Source: Streptomyces sp. Mut1
GTDB lineage: Bacteria > Actinomycetota > Actinomycetes > Streptomycetales > Streptomycetaceae
Direction of reading: 5' to 3'
NCBI RefSeq assembly: GCF_030719295.1
Contig: NZ_CP120997.1
Coordinates: 7,140,001-7,204,000, forward strand
DNA: 64,000 bases
Shown piece by piece: positions 23,242 through 31,609 of this stretch. The translations under genes were made by a program, and so were the position numbers. Position 1 is the stretch's first letter. Each line of letters starts with the position of its first letter. Under the pieces are notes generated by a model. It saw only the letters and a program-made list of their open reading frames with translations. It searched no databases and had not been told where the DNA came from.

Positions 23242-24942
23242 CTACTTCTGCCAGCCGATCAGCTCGGGGGCACCCATGTTGCCGTAGTGGCCGTAGAACT
23301 GGGCGGCACCGAAGTTGGCGAGGCCCTTCTTGACGGCCCAGATGGTGGGGCCGTTGTGGAGCGGCATGATGCCGTAGGTCTCCATGGCCTTCAGCTCGGC
23401 CTCGTTGCCGGCCTTGATCTGCTCGTCGAGCGTCGGCAGGTTGGTGACGGCCTTGACTTCCTTGTCCATGCTCTTCGGCACCGAGCGGGAGACGTTGAGC
23501 GAGGAGTCGGAGCAGTACATCTGGCAGATGTAGAGCAGACCGTTCGGGTCACTCGAAATGAAGCCCATGCCGAAGATGTCGAACGAGCGCTCGGTGAACA
23601 CCTTGTTGAAGTCGGCGGACGGGTGCGCCTTGATGTCGACCTTGACGCCGATGTTCTTCATCATCTGCGCGACGGCGGTGGCACGGGCCTTGACGGTGGA
23701 GCTGTCACCGATGGTGGGGAAGCTCAGTTCGAGCTTCTTGCCGTCCTTGGCGCGCACACCGTCCGAGCCGGCCTTCCAGCCCGCGGCGTCCAGGTCCTTC
23801 TTCGCCGTCTCGGCGTCGAACTTCACGAGCTTGCCGAAGTTGTCCTGGTAACCCTTCTGGAAGGGGTACAGGTTGAAGGAGCCGGGCAGCGGCTCCGTGT
23901 AGCCCATGCCCTGGAAGGTGATCTTCGCGAGCTGGGAGCGGTCGATGCCCTCCATCACGGCCTTGCGCACCGCCGGGTCCTTCAGCTGCGGCGAGGTGCT
24001 GTTGAAGACGAGGAGGTTGTTGGAGGTGGTGGAGCCACGGCGGAGCTCGGAGCCCTTCACCGACTTCACCTGGTTGAGTTCCTCGGCGTTGGCCGCCTGG
24101 ACCCCGTCGATCTGGCCGTTCTTGAACGCGTTGATGCTGGCGCTCGACTCCATCTGCACGAAGGTCAGCTCGTCCAGATGCGGCTTCTCACCCCACCACT
24201 TCGGGTTGGGCTTGTAGGAGACGGTGCCGCCCTTGGCGTCGAACTTGGAGATGGTGTACGGACCGGCACCCCACTCGGCGTGCGGGTTGCTCACGTACTT
24301 CTTGTCGAAGTCGTCGACCTTGGCGATGTGCGGGTTGACGAGCCCGGAGAAGAGGGACTTCCAGTAGACGAACGGCCCGTCGAAGGTGATGACCGCCTCC
24401 TTGGCGTCCTTGCCCTTCTTGACCGAGGTGATGCTGGAGTATCCGTCGGTCGAGCCGACGTTGTATCCCTTGTTCTTGCCGTTGAGCGCGGTCCAGGTGT
24501 CCCGGAACGAGGTCCAGTCGATGTCCTGGCCGTCGTTCCACTTGGCCTTCGGGTTGATGCTGTACGTGACCTGGGTGTTGCCGCCCACCGTCTCCTGCTT
24601 GACGTCGGTGAGGTAGTCCTTGTTGTAGGTGATGTTGCCCTTGGGGTCGTTGAAGGACAGCACCGGCTGGTAGAACCAGCCGATCTTCGACGTGTACAGC
24701 GACGCGTTGCCGTGGAAGTTGTTGAGCTGGTCGGGAATCTCCACGATGGGCAGCGTCAGCTTGCCGCCCTCCTTGAGGTTGCTCGCGGGCTGCGGGTTGT
24801 ACGAGGTCAGGACCTCGTTCTCCGAGGTGGCGCCCTTGGACTTCTCCTTGCCGGAGTCGTCGGAGTCGCTGCTGCTGCACCCGGTGAGGACGAGGGAGGT
24901 GGTGGCGGCGAGCGCCACCAGACTCAGAGAGATCTTTCTCAT
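23242..24942 (-). CDS. ABC transporter family 5 substrate-binding lipoprotein (oligopeptide type)
   Basis: 566 residues. The signal peptide ends with lipobox LVLTGCSSS, then a Ser/Asp-rich linker (SSDSDDSGKEK) and the SBP_bac_5 fold characteristic of OppA/DppA (for example AVMEGIDRSQLAKITFQGMG and LDAAGWK). Ligands of this class are di- and oligopeptides, nickel or some sugars; which one is not evident. It is the last gene of the operon (permease, permease, double ATPase, receptor), 20 bp after the ATPase, an unusual position because receptors usually lead such operons. Confidence 0.9.
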   Translation of the reverse strand: MRKISLSLVALAATTSLVLTGCSSSDSDDSGKEKSKGATSENEVLTSYNPQPASNLKEGGKLTLPIVEIPDQLNNFHGNASLYTSKIGWFYQPVLSFNDPKGNITYNKDYLTDVKQETVGGNTQVTYSINPKAKWNDGQDIDWTSFRDTWTALNGKNKGYNVGSTDGYSSITSVKKGKDAKEAVITFDGPFVYWKSLFSGLVNPHIAKVDDFDKKYVSNPHAEWGAGPYTISKFDAKGGTVSYKPNPKWWGEKPHLDELTFVQMESSASINAFKNGQIDGVQAANAEELNQVKSVKGSELRRGSTTSNNLLVFNSTSPQLKDPAVRKAVMEGIDRSQLAKITFQGMGYTEPLPGSFNLYPFQKGYQDNFGKLVKFDAETAKKDLDAAGWKAGSDGVRAKDGKKLELSFPTIGDSSTVKARATAVAQMMKNIGVKVDIKAHPSADFNKVFTERSFDIFGMGFISSDPNGLLYICQMYCSDSSLNVSRSVPKSMDKEVKAVTNLPTLDEQIKAGNEAELKAMETYGIMPLHNGPTIWAVKKGLANFGAAQFYGHYGNMGAPELIGWQK

Positions 24943-24962
24943 GACGGCCTTGGCCTTTCAGC

Positions 24963-27089
24963 TTAGTTGTCGACAGACGTGGTCGTGCCCGCGAAATGGC
25001 ATGCGTCGCGGTGGTCCGGGTCCCCCCTCTCGGTGAGCAGAGGAGTGATACCGCGACACTGCTCCTTCTGCGGCTCCGACAGCGTTGTGTGGAGCGGACA
25101 CCTGGAGACGAACCGGCAACCGGGCTGTTCGTCGGTGGGACTGGGAAGGTCGCCCTCGAGCAGGACTCGTTCCCGGGTGCGTTCGGCGACCGGGTCGGGC
25201 AGGGGAATCGCGGAGAGGAGCGCCTTGGTGTAGGGGTGCCTGGGGTTGTCGAAGACGGAGTCGGTGGATCCGATCTCGACGATCCGCCCCAGGTACATCA
25301 CCGCCACACGGTCGGAGATGTGGCACACCACCGACAGGTCGTGGGCGACGAAGAGGTAGGACAGGCCCAGCTCGGCCTTGAGGTCGTTGAGCAGGTTGAT
25401 GACTCCGGCCTGCACCGAGACGTCGAGGGCCGAGACCGGCTCGTCGAGCACCAGCAGCTGGGGCTTGGTGGAGAGGGCGCGGGCGATGCCGATGCGCTGC
25501 CGCTGCCCGCCGGAGAAGGCCGAGGGGAAGCGGTCGCGGTGCTCGGGGTCGAGGCCCACCAGCTCCATCAGCTCGGAGACCTTGGTGCTGAGCACCTTCT
25601 TGTCGCCCTCGCCCACCGCGCGCAGCGGCTCCGCGAGGATGTCGAAGACCGTCATCCGGGGGTCCAGTGCGCCCATGGGGTCCTGGAAGACCATCTGGAT
25701 GTTGCGGCGGACGGCGCTGACGTCCCGCCCGCGCTTCAGGTCCGCCGTGTCCTGGCCGCAGACGGCGATGCTGCCCTGCTCGGGCGGCTTCAGCCCCATG
25801 ATCTCCAGCAGCGTGGTGGTCTTGCCGCACCCCGACTCGCCGACCAGCCCGAGCGTCTCGCCCTCACGGATGTCCAGGTCGATGCCGTTGACGGCGAAGA
25901 CCGTGCCCACCTTGCGCTTGAGCAGGCCGCCCTTGGTGAGCGGGAAGGTCTTGGTGACACCGGAGAGTTCCAGGACCTTCGGCCGGTCCTCGCGGGGGAC
26001 GGCCGCGACGCGGTCCTCCCGGTCCGCCGGGACGGGGAAGATCGGCTCGCCGCCGATGGCGCCGTCGCTGATCTCGGCGGCGCGCCGGCAGGCGGTCGAG
26101 TGCCCGGTACCGGAGTCGTCACCGGAGACCGCCAGCAGGGGCGGCTCGGCCTCCCGGCAGGCGTCCTGGACCGCCGGGCAACGCGCCGCGAAGGGGCAGG
26201 CGTCGGGCAGGTCCACCAGGAGCGGCGGCGTCCCCGGGACCGGGGTCAGCGCCTCCCTGGCACGGTCGTCCAGACGGGGGATCGCGCCCATCAGACCGAT
26301 GGTGTACGGCATCCGGGGCTGCGCGAAGAGCTCGTCCACCCCGGCATGCTCGACCGGACGGCCGGCGTACATCACCATGACGTCGTCGGCGGAGCCGGCC
26401 ACCACCCCGAGGTCGTGGGTGATCATGATGACCGCGGCGCCGGTCTCACGCTGGGCCGTCTTGAGGACTTCCAGGATCTGCGCCTGGACGGTGACGTCCA
26501 GGGCGGTCGTCGGCTCGTCGGCGATGATCAGGTCGGGGTTGTTCGCGATGGCCATGGCGATGACGGCCCGCTGCCGCATGCCGCCCGAGAACTCGTGCGG
26601 GAACCCCTTGGCGCGGCGGTCGGGGTTGGGGATGCCGACCAGGTCCAGCAGCTCGACGGCCCGCTTCCAGGCCGCCGCGGACGACATCTCCTGGTGGATC
26701 TGGAGGGACTCGACGATCTGGGCCCCGATGCTGAAGATCGGGGTGAGCGAGGAGAGCGGGTCCTGGAAGATCATGCCGATCTGCTGACCGCGGACCTTGG
26801 ACATCCGCCGGTCGTCCAGGTCCAGGAGGTTCTTCCCGTCGAGCATGATCTCGCCCGTGACCGAGGCGTACTCGGGAAGCAGCCCCATGATGGCCATCGA
26901 CGTGACGGACTTGCCCGAACCCGATTCGCCCACGATGCCGAGGGTCTTGCCGCGGTGCAGGTCGAAGGAGACGCCGCGGACGGCTTCCACCCGGCCGGCC
27001 TCCGAGGGGAAGGCCACCTGCAGGTCGCGTACGGACAGCAGTGCCCGCTTGGTACCGGGCTCGGTCGTGACTGCGCGCTGCTCGATCAT
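24963..27089 (-). CDS. Fused double ATP-binding protein of an oligopeptide ABC transporter (DppD-DppF fusion)
   Basis: 708 residues with two complete ABC ATPase domains. The first has Walker A GESGSGKS (about residues 54-61), LGG-type signature FSGGMRQRAVIAMA and Walker B LIIADEPTTALD. The second has Walker A GESGCGKTT (about 415), signature FSGGQRQRIGIARA and LLVLDEPVSALDVS. Each half ends with the Opp/Dpp-specific C-terminal region with Cys-containing CPFAARCP and CRFVSRCPL, typical of the oligo_HPY domain. Fusion of D and F subunits is common in actinobacteria. The ATG overlaps the DppC-like stop. Confidence 0.92.
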   Translation of the reverse strand: MIEQRAVTTEPGTKRALLSVRDLQVAFPSEAGRVEAVRGVSFDLHRGKTLGIVGESGSGKSVTSMAIMGLLPEYASVTGEIMLDGKNLLDLDDRRMSKVRGQQIGMIFQDPLSSLTPIFSIGAQIVESLQIHQEMSSAAAWKRAVELLDLVGIPNPDRRAKGFPHEFSGGMRQRAVIAMAIANNPDLIIADEPTTALDVTVQAQILEVLKTAQRETGAAVIMITHDLGVVAGSADDVMVMYAGRPVEHAGVDELFAQPRMPYTIGLMGAIPRLDDRAREALTPVPGTPPLLVDLPDACPFAARCPAVQDACREAEPPLLAVSGDDSGTGHSTACRRAAEISDGAIGGEPIFPVPADREDRVAAVPREDRPKVLELSGVTKTFPLTKGGLLKRKVGTVFAVNGIDLDIREGETLGLVGESGCGKTTTLLEIMGLKPPEQGSIAVCGQDTADLKRGRDVSAVRRNIQMVFQDPMGALDPRMTVFDILAEPLRAVGEGDKKVLSTKVSELMELVGLDPEHRDRFPSAFSGGQRQRIGIARALSTKPQLLVLDEPVSALDVSVQAGVINLLNDLKAELGLSYLFVAHDLSVVCHISDRVAVMYLGRIVEIGSTDSVFDNPRHPYTKALLSAIPLPDPVAERTRERVLLEGDLPSPTDEQPGCRFVSRCPLHTTLSEPQKEQCRGITPLLTERGDPDHRDACHFAGTTTSVDN

Positions 27090-28042
27090 GCGCGGCCTCC
27101 AGACTGCGATGTGGGGTCCAGGGCGTCGCGCAGACCGTCACCGATGAGGGCCATGGCCACGGTGAGCAGCACCACCAGCGCCGCGGGCATGTAGAACAGC
27201 CAGGGAGCGGTGGACAGGGTGTTCTGCCCGTCGGCGAGCATGGAGCCCAGGGACACGTCGGGCTGCTTGACGCCGAAACCGATGAAGGAGAGTGCCGTCT
27301 CGGACTGCACGGTCGAGGCGACACCGAGGGTGAACGTCACGATCAGCAGGGACCCGATGTTGGGCACCAGGTGGCGGATGATGGTTCGGATCGCGCTGAC
27401 GCCCATGAAGCGGGCCGCCATCACGTACTCGCGCTCCCGCAGGGAAGTGGCCAGGGACCAGATCACCCGGGCGGTGAGCATCCAGCCGAACAGCGTGAGG
27501 ACCACGACCAGAACCTGCCACTCACCCCGGAAGTGCGTACCGACCAGGGCGATGATGAGGAACGAGGGCAGGATGAGCAGGAAGTGCACGAAGCCGAGCA
27601 TCGCCCGCTCGATCTTGCCGCCGAAGTAGGCGGCGGTGGTGCCGAAGAGGCCGGCGATGGCGGTGGTCAGGAGCGACACCACCACGGCGATGATCAGCGA
27701 CCTGCCGAGACCGTGCACGAGCTGGGCGTAGGTGTCGTTGCCCGCGCTGTTGGTGCCCAGCAGATGGCCGTCGACTCCGGGGGCGACGGAGAGCGCGGTG
27801 AAGTCCGCCTCCATGTGGTCCCACTGGGTCAGATACCGGCCGAACAGTGAGAAGAGCACGAGCAGGACGAAGAGGACCAGACCGAGGAGCGCGGGCTTGT
27901 TGCGTGCGAAGCGCCGCATGTAGAGCCTGGACGGGGAGAGGCGCTTGCCACCGGGCGCGGGCTTCCCCGGCTCCAGGGCTTCGGCGTTCTCGGGACGCGC
28001 CTCTTCTGCGGCGGGTCCGGCACCGGGCATGTTGATGGCCAC
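27086..28042 (-). CDS. ABC transporter permease, DppC/OppC type
   Basis: 318 residues from a GTG at 28042 (an in-frame ATG lies at 28030). A Pro/Glu/Lys-rich cytoplasmic N-terminus leads to LYMRRFARNKPALLGLVLF, the typical DppC entry. The short extracytoplasmic domain includes HLLGTNSAGNDTYAQLVHGL (DppC signature HxLGTDxxGRD). The EAA loop MAARFMGVSAIRTIIRHLVP is present. Six membrane segments. It works as a heterodimer with the DppB-like permease, whose stop is 1 bp upstream. Confidence 0.9.
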   Translation of the reverse strand: MAINMPGAGPAAEEARPENAEALEPGKPAPGGKRLSPSRLYMRRFARNKPALLGLVLFVLLVLFSLFGRYLTQWDHMEADFTALSVAPGVDGHLLGTNSAGNDTYAQLVHGLGRSLIIAVVVSLLTTAIAGLFGTTAAYFGGKIERAMLGFVHFLLILPSFLIIALVGTHFRGEWQVLVVVLTLFGWMLTARVIWSLATSLREREYVMAARFMGVSAIRTIIRHLVPNIGSLLIVTFTLGVASTVQSETALSFIGFGVKQPDVSLGSMLADGQNTLSTAPWLFYMPAALVVLLTVAMALIGDGLRDALDPTSQSGGRA

Positions 28043-28043
28043 G

Positions 28044-29027
28044 TCAGCTCACCCTGATCCTGGGGTCGAGAGCCACGACGACGAGGTCGGCGAGGATCGC
28101 GCCGACGGCCGTCATGAGGGCGCCGAAGGCCGCTACGGCGACGACGCCGTGCACGTCGTTCGTACTGATGGTTCTGGTGAAGTACTCACCCATTCCGTGC
28201 CAGGCGAAGACCGTCTCCGTGATCACCGCACCGGTGAACAGCGCCGGCATCGCGAACGCGACCTGGGTGGCGACGGGAATGATCGAGGTCCGCAGTCCGT
28301 GCCGGTAGATCGCCTGCTTCCGGGTCAGCCCCTTGGACCGTGCCGTACGGACGTAGTCGGAGTTGATGTGGTCCAGCAGGAGTGAACGCTGCAACAGGTG
28401 GTATCCGGCGTACGAGATGAACGTCAGCGAAATGGTCGGCAGGATCGCGTGCATGGCTCTGGACCCGAGGACCGCCCAGAACCCGACCACGTCGGGGCTC
28501 TGCGCTCCGGCCACCGGCAGCAGCGTGCTGCCCAGGGACTGGTTCAGCGCGATGGCCGCGAGCACCACTCCGAGGGAGGCGACCGCGGAGGGGGTGTTGA
28601 AGGAGATCACGGAGATTCCCTGCCACGCCCGGTCGGCGGCCTTGTACTGACGCGACGCGGTGTAGACACCCAGCCCGACCCCGATGACGATGGAGAGGAT
28701 CGTCGAGGCCAGAACCAGCTGGCCGCTGACGAAGATCCGGTAGGAGACCTGGTCGTTGACGCTGCCCCCGGTCGGCGACTGGCCCCAGTCGAAGCGGGTC
28801 ACGACCCCGGAGATCCAGTGCCACCACCGATCCATGAGCGGTTTGTCCGGATTGAGGTTGTAAAGCGCCAGCGATTGGTTGATCTGGGCTGGAGTTCGAG
28901 GCGGTCGCAACGCGGTGTAGTTCGACGCTGGCTTGAGGAAGGCATTAGCGAGGAAGTACGTGAGGTTGGTTGCGATGGCGATCATCAAAAACCAGCCGAC
29001 TGCTTTGCGGGCGATGTAACGCAGCAC
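28044..29027 (-). CDS. ABC transporter permease, DppB/OppB type
   Basis: About 327 residues from a GTG at 29027, chosen because VLRYIARKAVGWFLMIAIAT is the normal DppB N-terminus and a GAAAGG lies upstream; longer in-frame readings to 29345 lose family similarity. Six membrane helices. The EAA-like loop is VRTARSKGLTRKQAIYRHGL, and the C-terminus ends VVALDPRIRVS as in OppB/DppB. It is the first gene of the four-gene leftward operon. A possible promoter lies about 290 bp upstream (29317-29345). Confidence 0.9.
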   Translation of the reverse strand: MLRYIARKAVGWFLMIAIATNLTYFLANAFLKPASNYTALRPPRTPAQINQSLALYNLNPDKPLMDRWWHWISGVVTRFDWGQSPTGGSVNDQVSYRIFVSGQLVLASTILSIVIGVGLGVYTASRQYKAADRAWQGISVISFNTPSAVASLGVVLAAIALNQSLGSTLLPVAGAQSPDVVGFWAVLGSRAMHAILPTISLTFISYAGYHLLQRSLLLDHINSDYVRTARSKGLTRKQAIYRHGLRTSIIPVATQVAFAMPALFTGAVITETVFAWHGMGEYFTRTISTNDVHGVVAVAAFGALMTAVGAILADLVVVALDPRIRVS

Positions 29028-29316
29028 TGTGAGCCGGCCTTTCTTGACATGGGACGAATCGGCCCGCAGTTCCGGTGAGTGACTGGACGCTTGGCCGCGT
29101 TGACCGGGCACCGGGTTGCGAGCGCTCGGACAGGACGTGCGGACCCTCGGGTTCAGAAAATGATTGGTGCGAGAGGGGTCCGGTGGAGGAGCCTGGGACG
29201 TGCTGGCGGTCCTGCACAGGTGGGGTGAACGGGCGGTGCGCCGGGCATGAAGCGACAACCTTGCGTCGGATTGGGTCAATTCAAGGCGACCACCCGATTC
29301 GGCAGTGCCGCTGCTG

Positions 29317-29345
29317 ACGATTCCAACTGCCTGTGGGCACGTCAA
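29317..29345 (-). promoter_or_regulatory. Candidate promoter of the peptide-transporter operon
   Basis: On the minus strand TTGACG (29345-29340), 17 bp, AATCGT (29322-29317). The -35 is strong and the -10 weak. It would give a leader of about 285 nt. Confidence 0.35.
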
Positions 29346-29609
29346 GGCTGGTCAGGTCGCGATCCGGTTAAGCCGAAGCCGCATAACGGACATACTTCGC
29401 GAAAGTTTTCAACGCCATGGTGGACGCGCGGAGAACGGAGAATCTGCAAGGTCCCAAAAGGTGCGGAACGAAACATCCGTTCCTATCCGCCTTTTTGCGG
29501 CCACTTCGAGGCGCCGGCGGGGGCGGGCCGAGGGCGGGCTCGATACGGGCGAGCCGGATCGCGGTGGTGCCGCGGGCCTTGGGCGCGCGGGGTGCGCGCC
29601 GGAAGCCGG

Positions 29610-29638
29610 TTGATTACTAGGACGTCCGACTATATAGA
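29610..29638 (+). promoter_or_regulatory. Orphan promoter with palindromic GGACGTCC between its boxes
   Basis: TTGATT (29610-29615), 17 bp, TATAGA (29633-29638) is a good HrdB-type promoter. Its spacer contains the perfect palindrome GGACGTCC (29620-29627), a usual repressor position. No rightward gene follows for about 2 kb. Confidence 0.5.
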
Positions 29639-29853
29639 GTGAAAGCCGCTGTGGGGCTTCCGGCCCGGCAGATGTGCCGCCGCCGCACGCGTCGACGTCC
29701 GGACGGCCGAAATCGTCGGCGCGCCTCGCTACTTGCGGACCGCGCGAACCGGCACGCCGCCCCCGGGCGGCAGGGCGTGTCCGTCATGGGAACAGCGCGG
29801 TGCGGGGCCCCGGCGTCGCCGTGGCCCCGCACCCGTGTCGTGCCGCCGTACGG

Positions 29854-31242
29854 TCAGCCGGTGGGGAAGCTGTCCGGAGTGCTGATCCGGCTCTTGATCA
29901 GTGCGCCCGATTCGGTCAGTACGCCGTCGCCGCTGTAGTCGCCGCCGTCGCAGGTACCGGGCCGGAACGCGGCGCTGCTCTCGTCGGCGTCGGAGTAGGT
30001 CCAGTTCGCGTAGCCGATCTTCAGCTGATCGAGCAGGTTCAGCCAGGCCGTGGTGCTCTCGCGGTCCATCGCGCCGCCGCCGGTCGCGCTCACCGTGCCG
30101 AACTCGGTGACGAACATGGGCAGTCGGGAGGCCGCCCGGCTCAGCGTGGCGCGGTAGTTGTCCTTGTGGCTCGCGGCGTAGAAGTGGAACGCGTACATGA
30201 TGTTGTCGGCGTTGACGGGGCTGTTGACGATCTCGTTCTCGTCGGAGCCGTCCGAGACGCCCAGCGAGGACCAGCCGCGGGTGCCGACGATGACGACCGC
30301 GTCCGGGTCGGCGGCCCGGATCACCGGGATGACCTGCTCGGCGTAGCTCTTGATGCCGGCCCAGCTCACCCCGTTGGGCTCATTGGCGATCTCGTAGATC
30401 ACGTTCGTCTTGCCGGCGTTGCGGGCCGCGACGGACGCGAAGAACGTCTTCGCGCGGTCGAGGTTGAAGTTCGGGTCGCCCGGCGTCAGGGTGTGGAAAT
30501 CGATCAACGCGTACAGGCCCCGCGCCTCGGCCTGGTCGACGAGGCCGTTCACCCGGTTGGTGAAGCCCTCCGGGTCGGTCTCGTAACCGTCCTCCTGGAC
30601 GTACATGGAGATGCGCAGCAGGTCGGCCTTCCAGTCGTCCGCCAGTGCGTCCAGGGACGCGTCGTTGTAGCACTGGTCGAACCACTGGATGCCGTGCGTG
30701 CTCATGCCGCGCAGCTGTACGGGGCGGTCGTACTGGTTGCAGAGGTTCACGCCGCACACGTGGACCTGTCCGTTGATGCCCACGGGGGTGCCGGACGGGG
30801 TGCCGTCGCCCGGGTCGGGCGGTGTCGTTTCATCGTCCACGGAGCCCGTGCACGCGACGCCGTTGAGCGTGAACGCCGTGGGCTCGGGGTTGGCGCCGGT
30901 GAACGAACCCACCAGGCCCAGGTCGGCGGAAGCGCCGGTGGCCAGCGCGCGGTTCCAGTCGATGCCGGCGGCGCTGACCGCGGAGCCGGACTGCGACCAG
31001 GTGGCGTTCCAGCCCTGGACGACCTTCTGGCCCGGGTCCGGCAGGGTGAAGCCGAGGGTCCAGCCGTCGACGGGGGCGCCGAGGTTGGTGACCTTGACCC
31101 CGGCCTGGAAGCCGCCCTGCCACTCGCTGGTGACCGTGTAGTCGACCTTGCATCCCGCGGCGGCCACCGCGTGCGGGCTGAACGCGACGGTGAGACCCAC
31201 CACCGTCGCGCAGGTCGACAGCAGAGCCAGTAGGCGTTTCAC
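29854..31242 (-). CDS. Secreted endoglucanase: N-terminal CBM2 plus GH5 cellulase domain
   Basis: 462 residues from a GTG at 31242 with GGAGGA upstream. Signal peptide (residues 1-28), then a family-2 cellulose-binding module (about 30-132; Trp-rich, bounded by Cys31 and Cys131), a short Pro/Asp/Gly linker (133-152), and a GH5 catalytic domain. The acid/base is Glu288 in VIYEIANEPNGVSW and the nucleophile Glu380 in FVTEFGTVSATGGG. It hydrolyses internal beta-1,4-glucosidic bonds of cellulose outside the cell. A CebR-type box overlaps the predicted transcription start and another lies in the leader, so it is most likely repressed by the neighbouring LacI-family regulator or CebR and induced by cello-oligosaccharides. 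Confidence 0.93.
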   Translation of the reverse strand: MKRLLALLSTCATVVGLTVAFSPHAVAAAGCKVDYTVTSEWQGGFQAGVKVTNLGAPVDGWTLGFTLPDPGQKVVQGWNATWSQSGSAVSAAGIDWNRALATGASADLGLVGSFTGANPEPTAFTLNGVACTGSVDDETTPPDPGDGTPSGTPVGINGQVHVCGVNLCNQYDRPVQLRGMSTHGIQWFDQCYNDASLDALADDWKADLLRISMYVQEDGYETDPEGFTNRVNGLVDQAEARGLYALIDFHTLTPGDPNFNLDRAKTFFASVAARNAGKTNVIYEIANEPNGVSWAGIKSYAEQVIPVIRAADPDAVVIVGTRGWSSLGVSDGSDENEIVNSPVNADNIMYAFHFYAASHKDNYRATLSRAASRLPMFVTEFGTVSATGGGAMDRESTTAWLNLLDQLKIGYANWTYSDADESSAAFRPGTCDGGDYSGDGVLTESGALIKSRISTPDSFPTG

Positions 31243-31277
31243 AGCATTCCTCCATGTATGACGCGGGGACGATGCGG

Positions 31278-31291
31278 TGGGAGCGCTCCCG
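31278..31291. promoter_or_regulatory. CebR-type operator in the endoglucanase leader
   Basis: TGGGAGCGCTCCCG, one base from the established Streptomyces cellulose-regulator box TGGGAGCGCTCCCA. Located 36 bp upstream of the endoglucanase GTG. Confidence 0.85.
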
Positions 31292-31389
31292 ACGGCCGGT
31301 GGTGCGCGAGCGGCCGGACTTCGCCAGGTGAGCGGATGGTGCGTCGGCGCGGTCCGGTGCCGGAGTGGGCCGAAGGGGCACCGCAGTGA

Positions 31390-31403
31390 TGGGAGCGCTC
31401 CCA
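31390..31403. promoter_or_regulatory. CebR-type operator over the endoglucanase promoter
   Basis: Perfect TGGGAGCGCTCCCA. It abuts the predicted -10 and covers the expected start point of the leftward transcript. Confidence 0.9.
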
Positions 31404-31431
31404 ATCTCGGGGCTCTCCGACGCGCCGTCAA
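31403..31431 (-). promoter_or_regulatory. Predicted endoglucanase promoter
   Basis: Minus strand TTGACG (31431-31426), 17 bp, GAGATT (31408-31403). The start point would fall inside the CebR-type box at 31390-31403. Confidence 0.5.
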
Positions 31432-31609
31432 GCGGTTGGACAGGATTGGCCGTTGCTTCCCCGGTGGCGGGCGGGCCGGGGTCCGGCCCCGGCCGCCGGT
31501 CGAGCGGCCCCGGGCGGCCGTGTGATCCAGGCGCTCGTGGACGGTCCGCCGGAAGCCCCGCCCGCGCCCCCGGCGAGCCGTAGGATCAAGGGTTCTTGGG
31601 GGTGGGAGC

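Larger units (their letters stand above)
29028..29853. other. Intergenic region of 826 bp with scattered regulatory signals
   Basis: Upstream of the peptide transporter and downstream of the endoglucanase gene. The middle part (29240-29500) is unusually A/T-rich for this genome. It holds an inverted repeat GGAACG-N7-CGTTCC (29465-29483), a leftward promoter candidate (29317-29345) and a rightward promoter candidate (29610-29638). No convincing protein gene was found; short readings here lack Streptomyces codon bias. Confidence 0.45.
31243..31609. other. Divergent intergenic region between endoglucanase and regulator genes, 367 bp
   Basis: Contains two CebR-type operators, the endoglucanase promoter (31403-31431, minus) and a -10-like TAGGAT (31581-31586) about 24 bp before the regulator's ATG. 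Nothing coding was recognised. Confidence 0.6.

Noticed and set aside
23287..27194. Two long rightward frames across the peptide-transporter genes
   Set aside because: They are exact antisense shadows of the receptor and double-ATPase genes; composition is Val/Leu/Asp/Gly-rich without motifs.
29639..29938. Small rightward GTG frame just after the orphan promoter
   Set aside because: Arg-rich, overlaps the endoglucanase gene antisense, lacks a ribosome site and shows no motif; the promoter is reported without a gene.
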